Assembly: GCA_021372005.1 (NCBI GenBank) | Contig: JAJFVC010000033.1 | Location: forward strand, 1 to 64,000 | Reading direction: 5' to 3' | Length of the DNA: 64,000 nucleotides | Source of the DNA: Planctomycetaceae bacterium | GTDB taxonomy: Bacteria; Planctomycetota; Planctomycetia; Pirellulales; Thermoguttaceae | Shown: piece by piece, positions 52,556 to 61,228 of the stretch | Numbering within the stretch: the stretch's first letter is position 1 | Layout of the letters: each line of letters opens with the position of its first letter | Notes under the pieces: model-generated | What the model was told of the DNA's origin: nothing | The model's database searches: none | What the model saw: only the letters and a program-made list of their open reading frames with translations | Translations under genes and position numbers: made by a program

Positions 52556-53629
52556 TCAGGCGGCTTTTTCGACCGTTTGGTCCGCCGGACGCAGCAGGAT
52601 GTCGCGGCAACGCCAGTTGGTGCGTTTCCAGACTCGAAACGCCTTAGACAGGAAGAAACGCCACGACATGGCGTACCATGGATTTCGAGCGAAAATCAGT
52701 TGCAGCCGGTCCACGCGGGCCTCGCGGGCCAACTGCAAGGCCCGGGCGATGTCCTCGGGGCGATCATTCCAACGAAAAACGACGTATTTCCACACAATGG
52801 CCGGCCGTCGCAGGCCGCGGGCGTCGCGATATTCGACCAGCCGCCGCATGTTTTCGTAGGAACGATCAAAGTCGCCGCCACGCTGGTAACGTTGAACCAT
52901 CGGCGTCGACACCCCGTCGATCGAGAACAGCAGTTCGTCGAGCAACAGCGCTGCCTCGCGTTTCGGATCGTTGTCCAACAGCAGTCCGTTGGTCGACGAC
53001 AGCACGGTCATCGAGGGGTTGCGATGTCGCAGCAGCCGCAACTCGTCGAGAATCGCCGGCGAATAGAACGGTTCGCCCAGATTGTAGTAGCCGCAGTATT
53101 CCGCGCCGAGTTGATGCAGCGTTTCGGAGATGATCTCCACGTCGGCCAGCGAGAGCGACTGGCCTCGACCACGCGTTTGCAGGATCGTCTCGCGGCAGCA
53201 GCTCACGCACCGTAAATTGCAGCGGACCGTGTTTTCGACGCTCAGGCCCTTGGGCCCCTGAAATTGATCGGCACGGCGTCTCGCCTCGTCCCGCGGGACC
53301 GATTGCAGGTGCCAGCAGGCGGCGCATCGGGCCAACGGCAACCGCCCGGCGGCCAGTTGTCGGCGAAAACCCTTGGCCTTCGGACCGCGTAGGATCTCGA
53401 CCAGCGGCGTAGTTCGCAATAGCCCGAGTTGCCCACGTCCGTCGATGTCCTGGCAATTGCAACTGACGGTCATGTCGGAGTTGATGAATAGTCCGTCGGG
53501 CGCCAACCCGGCCAGCGAACGGCAAACAAATCCGCGTTGACGCCACCGTGCGCGCAACTCCAAAAGCCGCCGGGCGGTTGCAAGCAATCGCTGACGGGTT
53601 CGGTAGTTGGCCGGTTGACGGGTTTTCAT
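52556..53629 (-). CDS. Radical SAM protein with Cys-rich N-terminus
   Basis: A 357-aa radical SAM enzyme. The cluster motif C-x3-C-x2-C is in VRCNLRCVSCCRE, with YYNLGEPF nearby as the GGE-equivalent. Upstream of the core lie SCNCQDIDGRGQLG and RCAACWHL, cysteines that look like a SPASM-type auxiliary cluster placed at the N-terminus instead of the C-terminus. Radical SAM/SPASM proteins in polysaccharide clusters often modify sugars or peptides, but the substrate is unknown. The ATG at 53629 is used; an upstream TTG has weak support. Confidence 0.82.
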   Translation of the reverse strand: MKTRQPANYRTRQRLLATARRLLELRARWRQRGFVCRSLAGLAPDGLFINSDMTVSCNCQDIDGRGQLGLLRTTPLVEILRGPKAKGFRRQLAAGRLPLARCAACWHLQSVPRDEARRRADQFQGPKGLSVENTVRCNLRCVSCCRETILQTRGRGQSLSLADVEIISETLHQLGAEYCGYYNLGEPFYSPAILDELRLLRHRNPSMTVLSSTNGLLLDNDPKREAALLLDELLFSIDGVSTPMVQRYQRGGDFDRSYENMRRLVEYRDARGLRRPAIVWKYVVFRWNDRPEDIARALQLAREARVDRLQLIFARNPWYAMSWRFFLSKAFRVWKRTNWRCRDILLRPADQTVEKAA

Positions 53630-53775
53630 AGCAAGAACGCTCGGAGGGCGGCGATTTTTCGCCAATTTTGGGTCTTGTCGTGACGGAAAGATACGACGCC
53701 GTCGTCCGACGTGTCAATCGCAATCCTCGCATCCCCCCCTTGTCGCCCTGGGAACCGCCGCGGTCTAATGCAGAA

Positions 53776-54861
53776 ATGAGTCGGGTGATTTTGGCGATGT
53801 CGGGCGGGGTGGACAGCAGCGTGGCCGCTTGGCTCTTGCGCGAGCAGGGCCATGAGGTGATCGGCGTTTTTATGCGGCACGGTCAGGAGCCGCCGTTGGC
53901 CGAAACGGCCGTGTGCAACCGGCAAGGCTGTTGCTCGGCCGCCGACGCCGCCGACGCCCGACGTGTGGCCGACCGATTCCATTTGCCTTTCTATGCGGTG
54001 GATTTTCGGCGGGATTTCGACCGGGTGGTCGATTATTTCGTCGCCCAATACACCGCGGGGCGGACGCCCAACCCGTGCATCGTGTGCAACACCTGGCTGA
54101 AGTTCGGCCGGTTGTTCGAGTTTGCCGATCGGTTGGGGGCGGAGTTCGTCGCCACGGGCCATTATGCACGGTTGGTTGTCGGTCCGGGCGGTGACGTGGC
54201 GCTTTGCCGCGGATTGGACTCCTCGAAAGATCAATCTTACGTGTTGTTCGGCATTCCTCGTCCATTGCTGCGGCGATTGCTGTTCCCCGTCGGCGAGCAC
54301 CGTAAGGACAAGATTCGAGCCATCGCCGAACGGTTGGGCTTGCACGTGGCGGCCAAACGCGACAGTCAAGAGATCTGCTTCGTGCCCGACCAGGACCACG
54401 CCCGATTTGTTCGGCAGCGTCGCGGACCGTTGGACACCTCGGGCGAGATCGTCACCAGCGACGGTCGCGTAGTCGGTCGACACGATGGATTCGAGCGTTT
54501 TACGGTCGGTCAGCGCAAGGGGCTGCGCGTGGCGCTCGGCCAGCCGCGTTACGTGTTGCGCATCGAGCCTGAGACGCATCGCGTCGTGATCGGCGGGCAC
54601 GATGAGCTGGCTCGCAACGAGTTGACCGCCGCCGATGCGAATTGGCTGGTCGACGGGACGACCGACGGCGGTGGTTCGGACGTGATTCCGCTCCAAGTCA
54701 AAATTCGCTACCGCAGTCGGCCGGTGGACGCGCGAGTGACCCGGCTGCCCAACCAACGGTTTCACGTGGCGTTCGAGCAGCCGTGTTTCGGCGTTGCGCC
54801 AGGCCAAGCCGCGGTGTGTTACCAGGCGGACCGTGTATTGGGCGGCGGTTGGATTGAATAA
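53776..54861 (+). CDS. mnmA: MnmA, tRNA-uridine 2-sulfurtransferase
   Basis: A 361-aa enzyme that thiolates U34 of tRNA Lys, Glu and Gln. It has the PP-loop AMSGGVDSS at the N-terminus, the catalytic Cys pair in NPCIVCN and SQEICFV, and KDQSYVLFGI. The FTVGQRKGLRVALGQPRYV segment precedes the C-terminal barrel. The ATG at 53776 gives the canonical MSRVILAMSGG start. No selenouridine synthase (MnmH/SelU) gene is visible in this window, so use of selenium on tRNA is not indicated here. Confidence 0.95.
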   Translation: MSRVILAMSGGVDSSVAAWLLREQGHEVIGVFMRHGQEPPLAETAVCNRQGCCSAADAADARRVADRFHLPFYAVDFRRDFDRVVDYFVAQYTAGRTPNPCIVCNTWLKFGRLFEFADRLGAEFVATGHYARLVVGPGGDVALCRGLDSSKDQSYVLFGIPRPLLRRLLFPVGEHRKDKIRAIAERLGLHVAAKRDSQEICFVPDQDHARFVRQRRGPLDTSGEIVTSDGRVVGRHDGFERFTVGQRKGLRVALGQPRYVLRIEPETHRVVIGGHDELARNELTAADANWLVDGTTDGGGSDVIPLQVKIRYRSRPVDARVTRLPNQRFHVAFEQPCFGVAPGQAAVCYQADRVLGGGWIE

Positions 54862-55290
54862 CGCACGTTTTGACTTGCGGTAATGTAGTATTTATTGGGG
54901 GTGTGATCATGATGACATTTGGGTAAAAAAGTTAGCGCAGAATGTTCTTTGGTGGTGTTTCATGGGCCGTGGTGGCTTTTTTTTGTCGGATCGTTGACGG
55001 GACGGAAAAAGTTGTTATTTTGAAGAAGTGGTTCGATTGTGCCTTTTTTGACAGAATCGACGTCTTTTCTCGTTCTTTTGGTTGTTTGACTTTTATCGGA
55101 GGCAGCGTCAGCGGCCCGTTGGGTTTGAATCGATCGAGGTGTGCCGGCGAAGGTTCGGGGTCTGTCATTGCGTTGACAGATTGCTGCAATCTGGGTGGTC
55201 GGCGGCGGTGTGCCTTGGTTGACGGTTCCATCGGGTCGGATGTCGCCGGAGACGTTCGGTCTCGCGGCGGCCAGGAGCGAAGCATTCACT
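54862..55290. other. Intergenic region upstream of the sigma-54 activator
   Basis: About 430 bp, visibly rich in T-runs. No protein-like ORF fits; one open frame from 54942 reads out of frame into the next gene and looks random. I found no convincing -24/-12 promoter. Possible leader for the activator gene. Confidence 0.45.
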
Positions 55291-56241
55291 ATGAGCATCT
55301 CATCGCGGTCGGAAGTGGATTTTCCGCAAATTGTTGGTGCTTCTCCAGCGATCGCCGAAGTTCTTCGACTTGTCGACAGCGTCGCGGCCAGCGACTGCTG
55401 CGTTCTGATTGAGGGCGAAAGTGGCACGGGCAAAGAGTTGGTGGCCCGTCGGCTGTGCGCCAAAAGTTCTCGCCGGAATCAGCCGTTTATCCCGGTCAAT
55501 TGCGCCGGCGTCAGTCAATCGCTGTTCGAGAGCCAGTTTTTCGGGCATGTACGTGGGGCGTTCACCGGCGCCGAGCAAAGCACGCTGGGCATGATCCGGG
55601 CGGCCGATCGCGGCACGCTCTTCTTGGACGAAGTCGCCGAAATTCCGCTCAACTTGCAGCCCAAGCTGTTGCGCGTCATCCAGGAACGCGAGGTGGTACC
55701 GGTCGGCAATCCGATCCCCATCAAAATTGATACACGGTTTGTGGCGGGCACCAATCGGAATTTGCGGGAGATGGTCCGCAAAAACGAGTTCCGCGAAGAT
55801 CTTTATTATCGGTTGAACATCGTACGCGTGGTGGTACCGCCGTTGCGCGATCGCGTCGAGGACGTTCCCGTTCTGCTCGATCACTTCTTTGCGGTATACT
55901 CGCGTCAATACCAGCGGCCGGTTCCGGCGGTCAGCCGCGCCGTGCGAAGCCTGTTGATGGGCTATCCTTGGCCGGGCAACGTCCGCGAATTAGCCGCCTG
56001 GGTTGAGCGGCTCTACGCCACCGGGCTCGATGCCGAGGTGCTCGTTGAAATGTTGCTGTTGGAGTCGGATTCGCCGCGTGAGTCGCTATCGACCGACGAT
56101 TTGAGCCTCGATCAGATCGAACGGCGAGCGATTGCCCGGGCGATGGATCTTTCGGACTTCAATCAGCGCAAGGCCGCGCGGATGCTCAAGGTCCACCGCG
56201 CCACGCTGGCCCGCAAGCTGAAAAAACACAAGCTGACCTGA
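55291..56241 (+). CDS. Sigma-54-dependent transcriptional activator (AAA+ and Fis HTH)
   Basis: A 316-aa bacterial enhancer-binding protein without a receiver or sensor domain. The AAA+ domain shows Walker A GESGTGKE, the sigma-54 contact loop GAFTGA, GTLFLDEVAEIP (Walker B) and FREDLYYRLNIV. The C-terminal FNQRKAARMLKVHRATLARKLKKH is the Fis-type DNA-binding helix pair. Lacking a sensor, it may be controlled by a partner protein or by its own level. The ATG at 55291 follows AGGAG. Confidence 0.92.
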   Translation: MSISSRSEVDFPQIVGASPAIAEVLRLVDSVAASDCCVLIEGESGTGKELVARRLCAKSSRRNQPFIPVNCAGVSQSLFESQFFGHVRGAFTGAEQSTLGMIRAADRGTLFLDEVAEIPLNLQPKLLRVIQEREVVPVGNPIPIKIDTRFVAGTNRNLREMVRKNEFREDLYYRLNIVRVVVPPLRDRVEDVPVLLDHFFAVYSRQYQRPVPAVSRAVRSLLMGYPWPGNVRELAAWVERLYATGLDAEVLVEMLLLESDSPRESLSTDDLSLDQIERRAIARAMDLSDFNQRKAARMLKVHRATLARKLKKHKLT

Positions 56242-56275
56242 CCGTCCTTGCGATCGGGCGGCTGCGTCCCTGCGG

Positions 56276-58321
56276 CTATCGGCGCGGAATCCAGTTGAAG
56301 TCGAGCCCGAACACCCAGATCGTCAGCAGCAGAATCAACGCCAGGCCCAGATAGGTCAGCACGACCTGCACGTGTTCGTTGGCCGGCTTGCCGCGGATGC
56401 CCTCGTAAATCAGAAACATCATGAGGCCGCCGTCGAGCACCGGGATCGGCAAAAAGTTCAGCACGGCCAGGTTCGCGCTGAGCATCGTCAGGAACAGCAG
56501 CAGCTTGGCGACGCCCTGATCGGCGCTGTGGACGGCCCAGCCGATGATGCCGACCGGGCCAACCAGATTGCGGCCCGACACTTGTCCCGTGCCCAGGGCC
56601 TTCAACGTGCGGAACACCATCGTCAAGGCGTCGAGGGTTTCTTGTCCGCCCATGCGGAGCGCCTGACCGAACGAATCGGCGCCATGCAGAAACCGCATCG
56701 GCTCGAACACAAATCCGCGGTCGGGGGTGAACCAATCGGTCGCCATGACGGGCTTGAGCGTTACGGTTTTCCTTTGCTCGTCGCGCAGGAAGGTCAAGTC
56801 GACCGACGTGCCGGGCAACGTGGTTTGCAGCGCGCTGAAGAACGTCGGCCAGCTCAGTTCCTTTTCGCCGAGCGGGATGGCGATGGCCTTTTGTTTGAGA
56901 TCCAAGTCGGGCAAGGCGTTTTTTTCGATCTTCGCCTCCAACAACAAATCGCCGGCCTGCAAACCGGCCTTGGCGGCGGGACTGTCTTTTGCGACGCGCT
57001 CGACGCGGTTGAGCACTTGATAGGCCAACCCCAACGATTCAACGCCCACCGGAGCGCCGATCGTTTGCGGCGGCATGTAGCTCGACGGCTCGCGGAGCAC
57101 GACCGACACCACGACCGGCGAGCCTTTGCGATCGAGCGTCAACCGGACGGTCTTGCCGGCCTGGGCGTTCAACTGATCGGGCAGACGCATGGGGTCGTCG
57201 ATTGGACGGCCGTCGACCCGTTCGAGCCGATCGCCGCGCTGGATGCCGGCCTTGGCCGCCGGCGAGTCGGATTGGACCGCCGCGACGTCGCCCATCGTCA
57301 AAACAAGCCCCAACTGCCGAACCGGGTTCGGCGCGACCGAGATTTGTTTGAGTACGACCGAGTCGGGGCCCGTGCGGCGATTCACCGTCACGTGGATCGT
57401 TTGGTCGGCTGTTCGGGCCAAGGCTGCGTTGATTTGGGCGTAATCGTCGACTGGTTTGCCGTCGATCGAGAGAATCACGTCGCCGTTTTGAAACCCGGGC
57501 GAGGCCGCGGCGGCCGTTGTGCCGGGCCAGACCGCCGGGCTGTTCTGCACAAGCCACGTCTTGCGGTCGTCGGCCAATCGATTGGTGATGGGGCCGCTGA
57601 CGCCGACGAAAAACGCCCCGAACATCTGATCGGGCAGGACCGTGATCGTCAGCGGCTGCGCCGCGCCGCGGCGGCGAACCAGCATCGGCACGCCGCTCTC
57701 GGGAAGATCGCCCAACGAGATGGTCTTCTGCAGATCGCGGAACTCGCGCATCGGCTTGCCGCCGATCTCCAAAATTTCGTCGCCCGCCTGAAGGCCCGCC
57801 CGCCACGCCGGCATTCCTGGAAACACGCCGCCGACGATGCACGGCGACTGCTCGACGTGGATCCAATAGGCGGCCACCGCCAAGACGAACGCAAAAATCA
57901 GGTTCATCACGACGCCGGCCGAGACGATCGCCATGCGTTTCGGCACGCTCTGGGCCAAAAAACTGCGAGGATCGTAGCCGAGGACAGGTGTTTCAGCGGT
58001 TTCCTCGCTTCCCGTCCCTCGCCCCTCGTTTCCTTTTTGGGCCCGTTCCATCTCTTCGCGCAGTCGAGCGGGATTGTCTTCCTGGCCGAGCATCTTCACA
58101 TAGCCGCCCAACGGAAAGATGCCGATGCCGTACTCGGTTTCGCCCCACTGGAACTTGCAGAGCTTCAGGCCGCCGAAGTCGAACCCGAGATAAAACTTCT
58201 CGCATTTGACGCCGCAGCACTTGGCCACCAAAAAATGGCCCAGTTCGTGAACGAACACGACAAACCCCAGGCCGAAGGCGACCATGAGCACGATGACGAT
58301 CCAGCCGATTACGTACAACAA
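56276..58321 (-). CDS. rseP: RseP-type site-2 protease with multiple PDZ domains
   Basis: A 681-aa intramembrane zinc metalloprotease. HELGH lies in the first helix region, and the second metal motif is in the C-terminal LNFLPIPVLDGGLMMF. Between them are three PDZ-like domains (around GMPAWRAGLQAGDEILEIGG, DSPAAKAGIQRGDRLERVDG and DSPAAKAGLQAGDLLLEA). It is larger than E. coli RseP (about 450). The TTG at 58321 has AGGAGG at an ideal 7 nt; an upstream in-frame start at 58345 lies deeper in dxr. It overlaps the end of dxr by 13 bp, the usual dxr-rseP arrangement. It could process the membrane-bound anti-sigma factors of this genome. Confidence 0.93.
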   Translation of the reverse strand: MLYVIGWIVIVLMVAFGLGFVVFVHELGHFLVAKCCGVKCEKFYLGFDFGGLKLCKFQWGETEYGIGIFPLGGYVKMLGQEDNPARLREEMERAQKGNEGRGTGSEETAETPVLGYDPRSFLAQSVPKRMAIVSAGVVMNLIFAFVLAVAAYWIHVEQSPCIVGGVFPGMPAWRAGLQAGDEILEIGGKPMREFRDLQKTISLGDLPESGVPMLVRRRGAAQPLTITVLPDQMFGAFFVGVSGPITNRLADDRKTWLVQNSPAVWPGTTAAAASPGFQNGDVILSIDGKPVDDYAQINAALARTADQTIHVTVNRRTGPDSVVLKQISVAPNPVRQLGLVLTMGDVAAVQSDSPAAKAGIQRGDRLERVDGRPIDDPMRLPDQLNAQAGKTVRLTLDRKGSPVVVSVVLREPSSYMPPQTIGAPVGVESLGLAYQVLNRVERVAKDSPAAKAGLQAGDLLLEAKIEKNALPDLDLKQKAIAIPLGEKELSWPTFFSALQTTLPGTSVDLTFLRDEQRKTVTLKPVMATDWFTPDRGFVFEPMRFLHGADSFGQALRMGGQETLDALTMVFRTLKALGTGQVSGRNLVGPVGIIGWAVHSADQGVAKLLLFLTMLSANLAVLNFLPIPVLDGGLMMFLIYEGIRGKPANEHVQVVLTYLGLALILLLTIWVFGLDFNWIPRR

Positions 58322-59469
58322 CGCAACACCTCCTGGCGAGCCCAACGGTCCGTTTCGAGCACTTGTTCGAGCGTGGGGTTGGAGTGGAATGGATGAATTT
58401 GCAAAACGCCGCGACAGACCGGCACAATGTCGCGGAAACCGAGCCGATGGTCAAGGAACGCCGCCACGGCCGCTTCGTTGGCCCCGTTGATCGCCGCGCC
58501 GGCCGTGCCTCCGGCGGCCGCCACTTCGAGGCCCAACCGCAAGGCGTCGAATCGCTCGAAATCGGGCGGCTCCAGACGCAAGTCCATCGCCCGGGCCCAG
58601 TCGAGCTTGGCCGCAACGCCTTCGCAACGGTTCGGCCACGTCAATGCGTACTGGATCGGCAGCTTCATGTCCGGAGGGCTGAGCTGTGCGATCACCGAGC
58701 CGTCTTGATATTCTACCATCGAATGAATGATCGACTGCGGATGGATCATGACCGCAATCTGATCGGGTGAAAGGTCGAAAAGCCACCGGGCCTCGATGAT
58801 CTCCAACGCTTTGTTCATCAGTGTGGCCGAATCAATCGTTATTTTCGGCCCCATCGCCCACGTGGGATGGGCCAACGCGTCGGCCACCGTCACCTGGGCG
58901 AGCTGTTCGAGCGAAAACGTGCGGAACGGCCCCCCGCTGGCGGTAAGCACTACCCGGCGCACCTCTTCGCGCCGTCCGGCCTGCATCGCTTGGAACACCG
59001 CCCCGTGTTCGCTGTCGACCGGCAGGATGTTGGCTCGCTTGCGACGGGCGAGGTCCATCACCAACGGCCCGCCGACCACGAGGCTCTCCTTGTTGGCTAG
59101 CGCCACGGTTTTGCCGGCCTCCAGAGCCGCCCAAGTGCCTCGGAGGCCCGCGCTGCCGACAATCGCCGAAACGACGGTGTCGACGGTCGACTCCCCAGCC
59201 AAGCGAGCGGCGGCATCGTGTCCGACGGCCAACTCCACGCCGGGCGGCAATGCGGACCAATCCTGGTTGGAGGCCGCCATGGGATCGGTGACGACGATTT
59301 TTTGGGGATGGGCCGCTTGGGCCTGTTCCAACAGTTGTTGGGTGTTGCGATGGGCGGTCAGTCCATAGGCCCGCAAACTCCCCCCCGAGGCGGCAATCAC
59401 CTCCAGCGTGCTGCGGCCGATGCTGCCGGTCGAGCCCAGGACGACAATGTTTTTGGCACAGTGGTTCAT
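58309..59469 (-). CDS. dxr: 1-deoxy-D-xylulose 5-phosphate reductoisomerase
   Basis: A 386-aa enzyme making 2-C-methyl-D-erythritol 4-phosphate in the MEP isoprenoid pathway. It has the NADPH site GSTGSIGRSTLEV, metal-binding DSEHGA, TASGGPFR, and HPTWAMGPKITIDSATLMNK. Length is standard. It is upstream of and overlaps rseP. Confidence 0.97.
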   Translation of the reverse strand: MNHCAKNIVVLGSTGSIGRSTLEVIAASGGSLRAYGLTAHRNTQQLLEQAQAAHPQKIVVTDPMAASNQDWSALPPGVELAVGHDAAARLAGESTVDTVVSAIVGSAGLRGTWAALEAGKTVALANKESLVVGGPLVMDLARRKRANILPVDSEHGAVFQAMQAGRREEVRRVVLTASGGPFRTFSLEQLAQVTVADALAHPTWAMGPKITIDSATLMNKALEIIEARWLFDLSPDQIAVMIHPQSIIHSMVEYQDGSVIAQLSPPDMKLPIQYALTWPNRCEGVAAKLDWARAMDLRLEPPDFERFDALRLGLEVAAAGGTAGAAINGANEAAVAAFLDHRLGFRDIVPVCRGVLQIHPFHSNPTLEQVLETDRWARQEVLRCCT

Positions 59470-59624
59470 GGCGGATACGCGTCATTGTAGGGACCCCTCC
59501 GATCGGCGGCAACCCGTTTCTGGGCGGCTCGGACTCTGTCGGCGGCGCCTGCTGTGCGGATTTTTCCAACCCGACAAGCCCGATTGACCTTCCAAGAGAC
59601 CTCCGACCGAACAAGAAGAAAAAT

Positions 59625-60332
59625 ATGCCGGAGCCTCCAAAACACGCGCCGTTCGGTCAGATGGCCGAACGATACTGGGTCGAATCGCGCCGGCCGCTGG
59701 CCAGCCTGGTGTTTGTCGCGCCGCTGTTGGTGTTGTATGAAGTCGGCGTGTTGGCGCTCGGCGTTCACCAGAATGGGGCCGACGCCGCTTTGCAGCATCT
59801 GTTGGAGATGCTCGGATTTGGCCAGCATGTGGTGCCGGCCTTTCTGTTGGTTTGCATTCTGTTGGGTTGGCACTATCTGGCCCACGAACCTTGGCAACTC
59901 TCCGGCGGAATTTTGTCGGGCATGGCCGCCGAATCGCTCTTGCTGGGCCTGGTGCTGCGCGTGATTTCGTTCGTGCAGAATGCGATGATGAGCCTTGGGG
60001 CGACCGTCAAGGCGAGCCTCGGGTTTCTGGGGGCCGGCATCTATGAAGAGCTCGTGTTTCGGCTGATTCTGATGTCGATCCTGGTTTGGGCGTTTCGCCA
60101 TGCGAAACTTACGCCGCGGATGAGCGTGATCGCGGCCGTCGCGCTGAGCAGCGTGCTGTTTGCCGCGGCCCATAACGTGGGACCCTACGGCGAGACCTTG
60201 GCGTGGTCCCGATTCTTATTCCGCACGTTGGCCGGCGTATTCTTCGCCGTTGTGTTCTGGTATCGAGGATTTGGAATCGCCGCCGGATGCCACGCCGCCT
60301 ACGACATCCTCGTCTGCCTGTTCCACGATTGA
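59625..60332 (+). CDS. CPBP-family intramembrane metalloprotease
   Basis: A 235-aa membrane protein with about six helices and the Abi/CPBP motifs: YEELVFR (EE-x3-R), a later FAAAH and a third near AGCHAAYD. Family members are type II CAAX-prenyl-protease-like enzymes or bacteriocin-immunity factors; the substrate here is unknown. It is a single gene on the plus strand. Confidence 0.87.
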   Translation: MPEPPKHAPFGQMAERYWVESRRPLASLVFVAPLLVLYEVGVLALGVHQNGADAALQHLLEMLGFGQHVVPAFLLVCILLGWHYLAHEPWQLSGGILSGMAAESLLLGLVLRVISFVQNAMMSLGATVKASLGFLGAGIYEELVFRLILMSILVWAFRHAKLTPRMSVIAAVALSSVLFAAAHNVGPYGETLAWSRFLFRTLAGVFFAVVFWYRGFGIAAGCHAAYDILVCLFHD

Positions 60333-60362
60333 GTGGCGTCGAAACGCAAGACGACCGCCGAG

Positions 60363-60734
60363 CTACTTGAGCGTCTGCCACGGCGCAAAAACGCACAACG
60401 CGCCGCCGGCGATCAACACGAACCCCAGCACGTAGTTCCACCGCATCGGCTCCTTCAGATACCACACGGCGAACACGGAGAAGATCGTTAGAGTGACGAC
60501 CTCTTGAATGGTTTTCAACTGCGCGGCGCTGATGCCGGCGCTGTGTCCCAGCCGATTCGCCGGCACCTGAAAACAATATTCGACGAACGCAATCAACCAA
60601 CTGACCAGAATCGCCAGCCACAGAGCCGATTGCTTGTGACGCAGATGGCCGTACCAGGCGAACGTCATGAATACGTTGGAGATCGTCAGCAGCGCAAGCG
60701 TGGCCAACCACATGATGGACAAACGGATTCGCAC
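60363..60734 (-). CDS. DUF486/DMT-family small membrane protein
   Basis: A 123-aa protein with four predicted helices and the family segments SNVFMTFAWYGHLR, AFVEYCFQVPANR and TLTIFSVFAVWYLKEP. It belongs to the EamA/drug-metabolite superfamily but the transported compound is unknown. Length is normal for DUF486. Confidence 0.9.
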   Translation of the reverse strand: MRIRLSIMWLATLALLTISNVFMTFAWYGHLRHKQSALWLAILVSWLIAFVEYCFQVPANRLGHSAGISAAQLKTIQEVVTLTIFSVFAVWYLKEPMRWNYVLGFVLIAGGALCVFAPWQTLK

Positions 60735-60759
60735 GGCCCAAAAGCCTGCACGAATCGCC

Positions 60760-61059
60760 CTATTCTTCGATGACTTCCTTCACGAGTTGGACAAAATGCG
60801 GAGTCTTTTGAGACTCGGTAAGCTCCGCAGCTTTCTTGTCCGCCTCGGCGCGTTGGCTGAACTCAAACAGAGAGATCCGCCGCAACGACTGGTTGAAAAC
60901 GCCCCAGAAGGCCTTCAGCCGGACCTCCTTGACGACTTTGGCGCGGCTTTTTCGTTTGGCGGGTGCCTTTTTTGCCGGAGCCTTCGCCTCAGCGCCCGAC
61001 TTTTCGGCCGCCTCGTTTTCCGCGCGTAACTCTTTGCGATTCAATATCTTACGTGCCAT
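60760..61059 (-). CDS. Basic Lys/Ala-rich small protein of unknown function
   Basis: A 99-aa protein. The first half is a charged, Ala/Lys/Glu-rich stretch (KAPAKKAPAKRKSRAK) reminiscent of histone-H1-like or nucleoid proteins. The second half (LKAFWGVFNQSLRRISLFEFSQ) is helical and looks conserved. I do not recognise the family; DNA or RNA binding is a guess from charge. An ATG start with a plausible GGGAAAA upstream fits. Confidence 0.65.
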   Translation of the reverse strand: MARKILNRKELRAENEAAEKSGAEAKAPAKKAPAKRKSRAKVVKEVRLKAFWGVFNQSLRRISLFEFSQRAEADKKAAELTESQKTPHFVQLVKEVIEE

Positions 61060-61228
61060 AATTTTTCCCTTGGCAGGGGTGCAGTTGCCGTGAAGCCGAT
61101 TATTTTAGCCCATTTTGGCCAAAACTGCCAGGTCTAACTTTCACCGGATTGACGATTCGGCTTGCCAGCCGGTGACCGACCGGGGTAAAACATGGGGGCC
61201 CGTCCTTGGGTTGTGGAAAGACCGCCTC

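Noticed and set aside
54862-55290. Sigma-54 promoter in front of the AAA+ activator
   Set aside because: The nearest GG-N10-GC pattern is in a T-run and poorly matches TGGCAC-N5-TTGCA.
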